Source: CAZSMC01 sp964607755
GTDB taxonomy: Bacteria; Zhuqueibacterota; Zhuqueibacteria; Residuimicrobiales; Krinioviventaceae
DNA: 64,000 nt
Reading direction: 5' to 3'
NCBI GenBank assembly: GCA_964607755.1
Contig: CAZSMC010000007.1
Location: 31,459-95,458 of the forward strand
Part shown: positions 17,625-26,435 of the stretch, piece after piece
How the letters are laid out: every line of letters starts with the position of its first letter
How positions within the stretch are numbered: the first letter of the stretch is position 1
Program-made: the position numbers and the translations under genes
The notes under the pieces: generated by a model
Database searches by the model: none
What the model saw: the letters and a program-made list of their open reading frames with translations, nothing else
What the model was told of the DNA's origin: nothing

Positions 17625-18728
17625 TTATTCCATTTTTCCCTGGTCATCAATTGTCCATGAAAACGGCAAGCCTGTTGTCGGGCTTGTTTTAAGATTGTTC
17701 ACCGAACCGCTCACTTTTACGTTGTCAACGTCTTTTGGTTTTTTTACTCTTAATAACACAGTTGAATTCCCGGGTACTGTATATTTTTCAGGCAAACCAA
17801 GCTGCTCTGCATTTTCAAACTCGAGGTGGTAAACAAAATCAGAATTATTCGTGACCATCAACCGGCCGTGTTTTTTCTCTGGTGACAACCAGTCAAAATG
17901 ACGCGTGAGCGAATGCTCAAAAAGCGCATAAAGCCATTTATCAGGACCGATCAGGTCATCTCGAAAATAAGCCACAGAATGCCCGGCATGCAGCGCCTGC
18001 TTGATTCCTGCTTTGGACCGCTCTTTGGCAAAGACCAAAGTCAAAGGACGGTGGCCATCCTCTACATAACGAATATGAACAGTGCTATGAATATCCGAGT
18101 TGCCGATAAAAGCCAGATTCTTTTCATTACACCATTCGAGTACATTTGGATAGTAAGATTTATCATTAACAACCTCAATGCCATGCATCCAACCTTTTTC
18201 CAGCATTTCAGTGTGTTCATCGTACCATCTGGCAATGCCATCCGGTTGCTGTTTTTCCCAGCCCGGATGATTCCAAAAAATAAAAGCGCCCTGGTCGGCA
18301 GCTTCTTTTACGGCTTCCCGCCAGGTTTCTTTTTTCAACGCATTGGCATCTTTTAAAAAAATCGCGTTTAAATGTCCAGGCGGCATGTCACGGGTGATTT
18401 CCGCGCCACGAATGACAATTAAACCATAACCACGAGCAGAGTATTCGCCAATCTCGTACACCCGGTTTAAATCGTGCACGAGATCGTCTTTGTGTGGTGC
18501 ATATTCCAGATGATCAGTCAGGGCAATAGCATCGAGACCGTTCTTCCACGCTTCCTCGATACGAAACGACGGCCAGACCTGACCGTCCGAAAAAACAGTG
18601 TGGGTATGAAAATCACATTTCAGAACATACACTTCCGGAATGTCCGGAGTTCTAAATTCGGTGCGGGTTGCAGTTTGAGACCACAGCAAAGATACGAGCG
18701 ATAAGAAAAAAATTAAAAAGTAACGCAT
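17625..18728 (-). CDS. Secreted PHP-domain phosphoesterase (Sb-PDE-like)
   Basis: 367 residues with an N-terminal signal peptide (MRYFLIFFLSLVSLLWSQ). Residues about 37-240 form a PHP metal-dependent phosphoesterase domain: DFHTHTVFSDG, ALTDHLEY, RGAEIT, FWNHPGWE and GNSDIH supply the expected His/Asp/Glu metal ligands. The C terminus (about 270-367) is a beta-rich segment (NSDFVYHLEF, PGNSTVLLRV), giving the architecture of secreted Sb-PDE-type phosphodiesterases found in FCB bacteria. The substrate is not known. It stands alone between queD and the corrinoid-activator-like gene with AT-rich gaps on both sides. Confidence 0.8.
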   Translation of the reverse strand: MRYFLIFFLSLVSLLWSQTATRTEFRTPDIPEVYVLKCDFHTHTVFSDGQVWPSFRIEEAWKNGLDAIALTDHLEYAPHKDDLVHDLNRVYEIGEYSARGYGLIVIRGAEITRDMPPGHLNAIFLKDANALKKETWREAVKEAADQGAFIFWNHPGWEKQQPDGIARWYDEHTEMLEKGWMHGIEVVNDKSYYPNVLEWCNEKNLAFIGNSDIHSTVHIRYVEDGHRPLTLVFAKERSKAGIKQALHAGHSVAYFRDDLIGPDKWLYALFEHSLTRHFDWLSPEKKHGRLMVTNNSDFVYHLEFENAEQLGLPEKYTVPGNSTVLLRVKKPKDVDNVKVSGSVNNLKTSPTTGLPFSWTIDDQGKME

Positions 18729-18945
18729 GATTTTATCCTCAATATATGAAAATTAAATTGGCAATAATTCTATCCGTCATCTTTTGCTGATTAACAAAGA
18801 ACAAGCTCTCCACTTCAGCAAGGTTCACTTTTTGTTTTTTCCTGACTTTAAGTGATAATCTTCATAGTCAATGATAATTATAACAAAATATTGCCCAACA
18901 CGCAACAGAAAATATATGAATTGCCAGAATTTGGAGGAACAGATC

Positions 18946-20790
18946 TCAGACATTGAAAAACATCGCATCAATGAAATTCTTTTGGAAATCTTTATATTGG
19001 TTCAATCCAATCACTCTGGGCTGATGCGACAGGGCGTGCATTTTTTTCAGTGCATCTTTTTCAACTAATGACAAAAACGCACCGCCAAGCGATCCGTTGC
19101 CAATGATCTCGATACGGCCTGACGGAATGTCCGGCAGCAATCCGATTTGTATGGCATTTTCGATTTTAATATGTCTGGCAAAACCACCTGTCAGTATCAA
19201 TGTATCGATATCGCTCCACTCTTTTTCCTGAACACTCATCAATGTTTGCAAACCAGCAAAAATAGCCGCTTTTGCCTGCATGATTTTTACGATATCCGAC
19301 TGACTGACAACCACCGGTCCATCCAATCCGGAGTTTTTCTCAGGTGTCAGAATACAAGCTGTCATATCAGCACCGTTTTCCTGAATGGTGTAGAACCATC
19401 CATTTGCTTTCAGTATATTTTCATCAAATCGCCCCGAGCGGCTGAGCAAGCCGATTCGAAGCGCTTCTGCGATAAAATCAATAATACCGGTGCCACAAAT
19501 ACCGGAAGCCCTGCTGCTGCCGATGGCTTCGGTATGGATATGACCATTTTCAAAAATCACTTTTTCTATAGCTCCTTCAGAGGCGCGTGAACCGTGATAT
19601 AGGCCGTATCCTTCGAACGCGGGACCTGCCGCTGTCGAGCAGGCTGTCAAATTCCCGTTCTCGCTGGTGACGATTTCACCGTTTGTACCAATGTCAATTA
19701 AAACAGCAAATCCTTTGCGCTGAGCTAACTCTGACAGGTAAATATCTGAAACGATATCTCCGCCAATATAGCCTGATACAGACGGAATGATATCAATCAC
19801 ACTGTTATTGTTAGTGTCGATTCCCAGTTCATAGGCCCTAAGCGACGCTGGATGATTGGTTATCGGCTGAAACGGTACTTTGCCAATATTCGAGGGATTA
19901 AGACCCAATGCCAGATGCATCATGATGGTATTCCCGGACAGGGCCATTCGGTGAATCTCATCCGGGCGTATTTGAGCATCAAAACTCAGTTGTTTAATGA
20001 CAGGATTGATCGTTTCCTGAACGATCAATTTCTGTAGAAAAATGACCTCTTTCTGAGACTTGCAATAAGAGATCCGCGAAATCACATCTTCAGCCACTCT
20101 GATTTGTTGATTATAAAGCGATGCCCGGGATAAAATATTACTGCTGGTTAGATCGACCAGTAAACCAGCCACGGTTGTTGTGCCAATGTCGATAGCGATG
20201 GCATAATTTGCCGCCGTGGTATCACCGGGTTCAATGTGAATCAAATGCCATTGATCATGGATTCGCGCACATGTTACGGTTATTTGTTGATCGTGTGCAG
20301 CCAGAACATCGGGCATGTCACGCAGAACAGTCAGCGGAACAGCCAGAGCCTGAATATCGGTTTTGTCATAAACGGCATGGCATATTCGCTTGACATCGGA
20401 AAACTGCTGATCGAGTGTTGCCTTTGGAACAGTCAAAAAAAGTTTGATCGTTTGCGGATCAAGGTCAAAATGCTTGACGAGAAATTCGTCTTCCATTTGT
20501 CCGGACGTTTCAATCAAGGATTCTGCAGGAATCTCGATCACCGCATCCTCACTTTTAACTTTTGTCAAGCAGGATAACGTTCGGTGTGAATGCTCAACAA
20601 CGATGGTTTCTCTGTCCTCAATAACAAACTTGCCTTTTTGCAAATAGACGTAACAACGGCCGCAGGTACCTTCGCCGCCGCAATTTGATTTGATGTACAG
20701 ACCCTGGTCTTTTGCCAGATCCATTATTGTTTTTTCCGGATTGTTGTCAACACGGATTTCGCGGTCGGGTGATTTAAAAAAAATCGCCAT
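18946..20790 (-). CDS. [2Fe-2S] ASKHA-domain protein, corrinoid reductive activator-like (RACo/DUF4445)
   Basis: 614 residues. An N-terminal plant-type ferredoxin domain carries C37, C43, C46 and C74 (CX5CX2C...C). A central linker is followed by a large ASKHA ATPase domain: AIDIGTTTVAGLLVDL, ALSGNTIMMHLALG, LIDIGTNGEIV, CSTAAGPAFEG, ASGICGTGIIDFIAEAL and LTGGFARH. In characterised relatives (RACo, RamA-like proteins) the cluster reduces Co(II) corrinoid proteins at ATP cost to restart methyl transfer. No corrinoid protein or methyltransferase gene is in this window, so its partner must be elsewhere. The ATG has GGA six bases upstream. Family confident, exact role open. Confidence 0.85.
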   Translation of the reverse strand: MAIFFKSPDREIRVDNNPEKTIMDLAKDQGLYIKSNCGGEGTCGRCYVYLQKGKFVIEDRETIVVEHSHRTLSCLTKVKSEDAVIEIPAESLIETSGQMEDEFLVKHFDLDPQTIKLFLTVPKATLDQQFSDVKRICHAVYDKTDIQALAVPLTVLRDMPDVLAAHDQQITVTCARIHDQWHLIHIEPGDTTAANYAIAIDIGTTTVAGLLVDLTSSNILSRASLYNQQIRVAEDVISRISYCKSQKEVIFLQKLIVQETINPVIKQLSFDAQIRPDEIHRMALSGNTIMMHLALGLNPSNIGKVPFQPITNHPASLRAYELGIDTNNNSVIDIIPSVSGYIGGDIVSDIYLSELAQRKGFAVLIDIGTNGEIVTSENGNLTACSTAAGPAFEGYGLYHGSRASEGAIEKVIFENGHIHTEAIGSSRASGICGTGIIDFIAEALRIGLLSRSGRFDENILKANGWFYTIQENGADMTACILTPEKNSGLDGPVVVSQSDIVKIMQAKAAIFAGLQTLMSVQEKEWSDIDTLILTGGFARHIKIENAIQIGLLPDIPSGRIEIIGNGSLGGAFLSLVEKDALKKMHALSHQPRVIGLNQYKDFQKNFIDAMFFNV

Positions 20791-20952
20791 TCATTTTCCA
20801 GGGGTTATGAATTTATCGGAATCAAGATTAACATTACGATTTTTCCAAATTTTAAGCAATTTATTGAATAACAATGTCGTGAGATAAAACATTAAAGGTA
20901 AAAAAATTATCCGTCCTTTGCAATAAATATAAAACCCTGCAGATATAAAATA

Positions 20953-21100
20953 AGTTACCGGTGGATATACTCTATCGAAACTAACAATGGGTCACAAATC
21001 TTTTCTGTATCAATGTTGTATCATTATATAAATTTTGAAATTATAATGTGTTATTCATTTGTTTTGTGACCCATTGTTGGAATCGTAACTGAGGTATTTC
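20953..21100. mobile_element. MITE-like palindromic element, copy 1
   Basis: A 148-bp block repeated at 60212-60360 with over 90% identity by eye. It carries a perfect 16-bp inverted repeat, AACAATGGGTCACAAA at 20983-20998 and its complement at 21063-21078. Outside these, the ends also match imperfectly as inverted repeats (GGATATACTC at the left, GAGGTATTTC at the right). It has no coding capacity. Such size, terminal symmetry and dispersed copies fit a miniature inverted-repeat transposable element; an RNA hairpin repeat is the alternative. It lies between divergent genes, upstream of the nitroreductase. Confidence 0.7.
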
Positions 21101-21111
21101 CCCTGCAGATT

Positions 21112-21192
21112 ACATTTTCTAAAAATCAGATTTTCCATAAAAGAATGCACAACCACGCATTCCTTTAAAAATCTAAAATCCTTAGAAAATGT
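21112..21192. repeat. Long imperfect inverted repeat (hairpin)
   Basis: Arms of about 36-37 bases (21112-21148 and 21157-21192) around an 8-base loop. Both outer ends are ACATTTTCTAA and both inner ends GAATGC when read inward, with mismatches between. It sits 11 bases after the MITE-like element but is not present beside that element's second copy, so it is a separate structure. It may be a second small palindromic element or a strong transcript hairpin. Confidence 0.5.
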
Positions 21193-21529
21193 GAATTCAG
21201 CCATTCGATTGTATTCCTGTAAAGACCGCGAAGAAACGTGCAATTCAATTTATATAATGAGCATAAAAAAAATGTTGAAAAGAACTTTACAAGTTTATAA
21301 TTTGTGCTTACATCTTTTCATCGTGTCTCTGCTGGCTCGCGGATTAGTAAAGAGCCGGAATGATCTTCATAACAGGCTTTAAACTGCTCTTTGTGATGTG
21401 TCTTGTGCGGAAAGGTTAATGATTTGTTATTATTTTCAAACGAAACGTTGTATTCATTCTATTTTCTTTTAGGGAACGATCAAAGTTTTAAATAAATGAA
21501 ATTGTCGTATCAAAAAAGGGTGCAATATC
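21193..21529. other. Intergenic, no feature recognised
   Basis: About 340 bases of AT-rich sequence before the nitroreductase gene. I found no convincing gene, riboswitch or consensus promoter. Short frames here lack family features or ribosome-binding sites. Confidence 0.5.
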
Positions 21530-22195
21530 ATGAAAACATTTATCACGCTTTTACTTTTCTTCTTTGGAGGTGTTTTTATGCTTCATTCTAAAGACACTAC
21601 GATCCGTTTACCAGATCCCATAACCAAAGGCGAGATTTCTTTGGAAGAAGCTTTACTTCATCGAAGATCCATCCGTGAATACACACGGGATTCTTTAACC
21701 ATAAAAGAAATATCGCAACTGTTATGGGCGGCACAGGGAATCACGCATAAAGGATGGGCCAGAACAGCTCCATCTGCAGGTGCTACTTATCCTCTTGAAA
21801 TCTATATAGTTGTCAATCGTGTTACAAACATGCAACCAGGAATATACCACTATGTGCCGAACAGCCACATTTTAGAGTTGCACAAGTCAGGAGACTATGC
21901 CGGTCAATTGCGGAAAGCGGCTTTGGACCAGGATATGATTGAAAAATCTGCCATCAATATTATCATAACCGCTGTGTTTGAACGAACGACAAATCGGTAT
22001 GGAAAACGAGGCAATCGCTACGTTCACATGGAAGTCGGGCACGTTGGAGAGAATATTTATCTTCAAGCTTTTACTTTAAATCTCGGAACCGTCTCAATCG
22101 GAGCTTTTAACGACCAGCGAGTTCAATCATTGTTAGATATTAAAGAGAGCCCGCTTTATATTATGCCAGTGGGAAAAATTTCTTCCAGGGACTGA
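21530..22195 (+). CDS. Secreted SagB/ThcOx-type nitroreductase-fold protein
   Basis: 221 residues. Residues 1-20 look like a signal peptide (MKTFITLLLFFFGGVFMLHS). The rest is a nitroreductase-like FMN fold: LEEALLHRRSIREYT with the FMN-binding RRS, QLLWAAQGIT, TAPSAGATYPLEIYIVV (the SagB/ThcOx signature), and EVGHVGENIYLQAFTLNLGTVSIGAF. Catalysed reaction unknown; family members oxidise azolines or reduce nitro compounds. Export is unusual for a flavoenzyme of this group. No azole-forming cyclodehydratase or precursor peptide is nearby, so a bacteriocin role is not supported. Confidence 0.82.
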   Translation: MKTFITLLLFFFGGVFMLHSKDTTIRLPDPITKGEISLEEALLHRRSIREYTRDSLTIKEISQLLWAAQGITHKGWARTAPSAGATYPLEIYIVVNRVTNMQPGIYHYVPNSHILELHKSGDYAGQLRKAALDQDMIEKSAINIIITAVFERTTNRYGKRGNRYVHMEVGHVGENIYLQAFTLNLGTVSIGAFNDQRVQSLLDIKESPLYIMPVGKISSRD

Positions 22196-22410
22196 GATAA
22201 GGTGTGGAGACAATTTCTTTCCATTGATGAAATTTTGAAATTTTGCAATTTGTATAATCTGTGGAATTATATTATATTGGATCATTCTTATGTGTTCATT
22301 TATATTCATACTGCAAACAAATCGGCACGATGCTAAATGTGCCAGGCTAATAACTAAAGGTTCAACGCTAATCAAAAGTACACTTTATGAATTTCAAATG
22401 GAGGTACATC

Positions 22411-23352
22411 ATGAAAAGAGCCCCGGTTACTGTTATTATTTGTCTGTTGGTGATGTTGATAGGATTGACAGCTATGGCGGCTGAAAAACAAAAAATCATC
22501 TTTGATTGCGATCTGGGAGATGATATTGACGATGCGTTTGCATTAGCCATGGTTATTGCGGCGGAAGAATTTGATGTGCTGGGTGTGCTCATGGATTATG
22601 GCAACACTCCGGAACGGGCTAAAATTGCCTGCCGCATGCTTTACGAAACTGGCCGGGAAGATATTCCTGTGGTTGCCGGTAGAAAAACCAGAGATCACTA
22701 TTCGCCTCAATTTAACTGGGGCAAAGGCTTTGACAAAATTCAGCCAATCAAGCAAAGCGCCGCTGATTTTATCATTGAAAAACTCAATGCCTATCCGAAT
22801 GAGATCATCCTGATTACAGTGGGGCCGGTTCCCAACATGATGGATGTTCTTAAAAAGGATAAAAAGGCACTCCAAAAAGCCAAACATATCTACTCTATGT
22901 TTGGTTCGTTTTACATGGGCTATGATACGGGTCCAATGATCGATGCAGAATGGAATGTGCGCGCGGATGAAGCAGCTTCAAAAATGTTTGTGGATAGTGG
23001 AGCAGACATCACTTTCGCAGGTCTGGATGTGACCACGTTTGTCAAATGGGATAAAGAACGCCGCCTGAAACTGCTAATGCGTCAATCACCGCTAACGGAT
23101 GCGCTTTGCGGATTGTACACGTTATGGCCCCATGAAACACCAACGCTTTATGATTGCGTTGCTGTAGGCATGGTGCTCTGGCCGGACCTGTTCAGCACCC
23201 GTTCCGCCCACGTTGACGTTATTGACGGCGGTTATACTGTCATAGATGATAGCAAAGAGCCAAACGCAAAAGTTGGCATGACCATTAATAAAGAGGAGTT
23301 TCTCAACCGCTTGATGAATCTGTATTTGACTCAAAATTTGATGCGGGATTGA
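22411..23352 (+). CDS. Secreted nucleoside hydrolase-like protein
   Basis: 313 residues from ATG 22411 (GGAGG seven bases upstream); a frame open to 22387 adds eight residues lacking such a site. Signal peptide at 1-23 (VTVIICLLVMLIGLTAMAA). The Ca-binding Asp cluster is FDCDLGDDIDDAFAL (31-45), a variant of the DTDPGIDDA motif of inosine/uridine-preferring nucleoside hydrolases. ILITVGPVPNMMDVL and the conserved AEWNVRADEAAS follow. Predicted to cleave N-ribosyl bonds of nucleosides in the periplasm; substrate specificity is not readable. Confidence 0.85.
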   Translation: MKRAPVTVIICLLVMLIGLTAMAAEKQKIIFDCDLGDDIDDAFALAMVIAAEEFDVLGVLMDYGNTPERAKIACRMLYETGREDIPVVAGRKTRDHYSPQFNWGKGFDKIQPIKQSAADFIIEKLNAYPNEIILITVGPVPNMMDVLKKDKKALQKAKHIYSMFGSFYMGYDTGPMIDAEWNVRADEAASKMFVDSGADITFAGLDVTTFVKWDKERRLKLLMRQSPLTDALCGLYTLWPHETPTLYDCVAVGMVLWPDLFSTRSAHVDVIDGGYTVIDDSKEPNAKVGMTINKEEFLNRLMNLYLTQNLMRD

Positions 23353-23513
23353 GTATCCCTGTGGTGAGATAACAATTTATCTGAAAAAATAAAAAATCTT
23401 GTGACTAAATTTTGACTCGTTTTTATTGTTCTCATTATCATTTATTTTGTGATTTGCTATCTAATTATAGCAAATAATATTCTATATTTTGTTCCAATAT
23501 TCACATTTTATTC

Positions 23514-23542
23514 TTGATATTGCCCGACGATTTCATTATATT
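23514..23542 (+). promoter_or_regulatory. Candidate promoter for the TM1266-type regulator
   Basis: TTGATA (23514-23519), a 17-base spacer and TATATT (23537-23542), about 58 bases before the start codon. A good match in AT-rich DNA. Confidence 0.45.
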
Positions 23543-23599
23543 ATTGACATGCAAATAACTCTGAGATGAAGGGATTAACCTAACATTCAGGAGGACAAC

Positions 23600-23866
23600 A
23601 TGTCACCCTCACAAAACAAACGCCTTGGCGTGGTGGCGATCATTATCGAGGATCGCCAACATGCCGTTAAAAAAATCAACGATATTCTTACCGATCATGC
23701 AGACGTCATCATCGGGCGTCTGGGACTTCCGCAAAAAAATCTTTCCATCATTTCATTGATTGTTGACGGGTCCACAGACGATATTGGCGCGCTTACCGGC
23801 AAAATCGGTCAGCTCGACAATGTTACTGTGAAAACGGCTTTTGCCAAGACCTCGTCAACTCTATAA
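23600..23866 (+). CDS. TM1266-family putative iron-only hydrogenase system regulator
   Basis: 88 residues, the full length of this small ACT/NikR-C-like family. KRLGVVAIIIEDR, the central VIIGRLGLPQKNLSIISLIVDGSTDDIGALTGKIGQL and VTVKTAFAK match the family throughout. Relatives usually sit with the HydE/F/G maturases of [FeFe] hydrogenase, hence the name; biochemical function is uncertain. Here no hydrogenase gene is adjacent: a TonB receptor follows after 40 bases. AGGAGG precedes the ATG. Confidence 0.88.
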   Translation: MSPSQNKRLGVVAIIIEDRQHAVKKINDILTDHADVIIGRLGLPQKNLSIISLIVDGSTDDIGALTGKIGQLDNVTVKTAFAKTSSTL

Positions 23867-23906
23867 TTCATTTTGGATTAAAATCTCAAAAAAAATGGAG
23901 TCTGCC

Positions 23907-26279
23907 ATGAAGACTGTCTATACAATAATTATATTTGTTCTTTTCTACATATTTAATGCTTCAGCCGCTGAAATTCATGGTACTGTAAAAAACAGTGAAA
24001 CGGGTGAACCACTCTCCGAGGCAAATATTAAAATTGCAAATAGCCCCCGCGGTACCACCACGAATGAAAAAGGTGAGTATTCAATAAAAAACATCGAGCC
24101 AGGCAATTATGAGCTTTTGGTTTCTTATATGGGATATGTCACCAGGACAATGTCCTTTCAGATTGAGAAAAATGAAAATGTGACTTTAAATGTCCAACTC
24201 AATCCTATACCGATTCCAATGGGTGAAATTTCTGTAACCAGTACGCATTATCAGATGGAACTGAAAGAGGTTCCGATTCCGATCAATGTGATCGATGACG
24301 AACGCATCCGCAAGACCATGCCGCGCACGGTTTCGGATGCACTTTTAAGAGAACCGGGATTATCACTCGGCCGTGATGGTGCCTGGGGAACGCATGTCAA
24401 TATTCGCGGGCTGAGCAAAAATAATCTGGTCGTGCTGGTTGACGGTAACCGCATCGATACGGCGACAGACCTCGATGCCAGTTTTTCTATGGTCGACATG
24501 AACGACATTGCCCGGGTCGAAGTCATCAAAGGCGCGGCTTCGTCGCTCTACGGAACCGGTGCTATTGGCGGCGCAGTGAACATCATTACCCAGGATGGCT
24601 GGTACAGCGACGCGCCATATTTAAAAGCTCGACTCTCAGGCGGATACAGCACGGTTAACCAAAGCAGTAATGGTTACGCGACTGTGTTTGCCGGTGGTGA
24701 ACGCTGGTATGCCAAATTTTCAGGCATGCTTCGTCGAGCCGGGGACATGCAAACCCCGGAAGGTATGCTGGAGAACAGCCAGTATTCGGACAATAACATT
24801 TCTGCCCGACTTGGTTTTCGTCCTTTTGAAAATCACGAAATCAAGGTGAATTATCAAAACTATGATGCTGACAACGTTGGCATTCCAGGCGGCAATCAGT
24901 TATTTCCCTCAATCGCAGAGGTTCGTTATCTGAAAGGAGAACGTGATTTGTTTAGCGTCGAGTATACCGGCCGTCAGATTGCGGATATCATGCCGCGAAT
25001 GTCTCTGAAATATTTTCAGCAGGATATTTTTCGTGATGTTGAAAACATTCCGCACGCGATAGCAAATATGCCAACCACTCCGCCCAAACGTGTGAATATG
25101 CAAAAAGTTTTACCTCGCGCTATCCATCACACTCGGGGTCTAAAGTTGCAAACCGATTGGGTGCTGTTCGAAAAACAGCACGCAATTCTGGGACTGGAAG
25201 CGTGGCAAAAGGAACTGGACAGCTTTCGGACGAAACACATGCGCATCGATGTGCTGAATCCAGATGATGACTCTGTGATGAAAAGCATCGACAGAGTGCT
25301 GGCGGAACGCCCGCTGCCGCTGTCCACTTATCAGAGCATCGGCGTTTTCGCTCAGGATGATATTCCGCTCTTTAATGATCGTGCCAAAATAACCATTGGC
25401 GGACGCTGGGACAAGATTCAGGTTGAAAACGATAAAACGTTGAATCCGGTTTATGAAGTTATAAATGGTGCACAGAATGATTCACCCGATGGCCAAACTG
25501 TCTTGTGGCTGGAAAATACTACAGGTGACCATTCCTGGAGCGGCAACCTCAGTTTTTTGTATCACATAACTCCGGCTATTGATCTTGCAGCCTCCGCCGC
25601 GCGTTCTTTCAGATCGCCTTATATTTCAGAACGGTATCAATACATTGACCTTGGCAATCTGGTAAAAATTGGCGATCCGAACTTGCAGCCTGAAAAGGGT
25701 TATTTTTCAGATATTGGACTACGTATTTGGAAAGACAAGTTGTCATTTGCCGGGGATATTTTTTACAACCGCATTAATGACATGGTCGCAGAAACAGCGG
25801 CTACCTATGAGGGGCGAAATGCCTTGAAAAAAACCAACGTGGGTCAGGCCGAGTTGTACGGATTTGATTTTCGCGCTGACTATCGTTTCCTTGGCTCGTA
25901 TGCGCTGCACGTTTCAGGCGCGTATGTCCATGGTCAGGATATTTACGAAAATCAACCGCTGCCGCTCATTCCACCGCTCAATGGACGGTTTAGCATGACC
26001 GGACCACTAACACCGTTTTTCTCGTTCGAATGCGCTGCAACTCTTTATAATGAACAAAACCGTATCGCGGATTGGGAAATGAAAACACCGGGATACACCT
26101 ATTTCGATTTTTACCTGACCTCGTCTTCATTTCAACTTGGCCAGGTGAAGAACCGTTTTTTCATCAGCGTTGAGAATATTTTTGACACCGCCTATCGTAA
26201 TCACCTCTCGACTAATCGGGGCGAGGTGACAGTAGAGCCCGGACGCAATTTCTCACTTTGCTGGCAATTATCGATTTAA
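23907..26279 (+). CDS. TonB-dependent outer-membrane receptor
   Basis: 790 residues from ATG 23907 (GGAG seven bases upstream); a frame open to 23841 would overlap the preceding gene. Signal peptide at 1-20. Residues about 20-105 form a carboxypeptidase-regulatory-like beta-sandwich (EIHGTVKNSETGEPLSEANI), common in FCB receptors. A plug domain follows (TVSDALLREPGLSLGRDG, VNIRGLSKNNLVVLVDGNRI, VEVIKGAASSLYGTGAIGGAVNIIT), then a 22-strand-type barrel with IRSFRSPYISERY-like and NLFD-like segments (VENIFDTAYRNH). Cargo unknown; no SusD partner or riboswitch is seen. A terminator follows at 26300. Confidence 0.92.
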   Translation: MKTVYTIIIFVLFYIFNASAAEIHGTVKNSETGEPLSEANIKIANSPRGTTTNEKGEYSIKNIEPGNYELLVSYMGYVTRTMSFQIEKNENVTLNVQLNPIPIPMGEISVTSTHYQMELKEVPIPINVIDDERIRKTMPRTVSDALLREPGLSLGRDGAWGTHVNIRGLSKNNLVVLVDGNRIDTATDLDASFSMVDMNDIARVEVIKGAASSLYGTGAIGGAVNIITQDGWYSDAPYLKARLSGGYSTVNQSSNGYATVFAGGERWYAKFSGMLRRAGDMQTPEGMLENSQYSDNNISARLGFRPFENHEIKVNYQNYDADNVGIPGGNQLFPSIAEVRYLKGERDLFSVEYTGRQIADIMPRMSLKYFQQDIFRDVENIPHAIANMPTTPPKRVNMQKVLPRAIHHTRGLKLQTDWVLFEKQHAILGLEAWQKELDSFRTKHMRIDVLNPDDDSVMKSIDRVLAERPLPLSTYQSIGVFAQDDIPLFNDRAKITIGGRWDKIQVENDKTLNPVYEVINGAQNDSPDGQTVLWLENTTGDHSWSGNLSFLYHITPAIDLAASAARSFRSPYISERYQYIDLGNLVKIGDPNLQPEKGYFSDIGLRIWKDKLSFAGDIFYNRINDMVAETAATYEGRNALKKTNVGQAELYGFDFRADYRFLGSYALHVSGAYVHGQDIYENQPLPLIPPLNGRFSMTGPLTPFFSFECAATLYNEQNRIADWEMKTPGYTYFDFYLTSSSFQLGQVKNRFFISVENIFDTAYRNHLSTNRGEVTVEPGRNFSLCWQLSI

Positions 26280-26299
26280 CATATCATGACCTCCTCCTG

Positions 26300-26330
26300 A
26301 AACGGGCCGGATAATTTCCGTCCCGTTTTT
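26300..26330 (+). terminator. Intrinsic terminator after the TonB receptor
   Basis: Stem AAACGGG-C-CGG pairing with CCG-T-CCCGTTT (one mismatch), 7-base loop, then a T run, 20 bases after the stop codon. Confidence 0.75.
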
Positions 26331-26435
26331 ACTCTTTCCGGCAAGTGTTTTTCTTGCATCAGTAAATAAACGTTTTTACATTATCTATCGAATAAAATAT
26401 CAGATATTTTTCATTCACAATTAAAAGGAGGATCG

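Noticed and set aside
20191..20790. Ferredoxin domain as a separate gene
   Set aside because: It is continuous in frame with the ASKHA domain, as in known RACo-type proteins.
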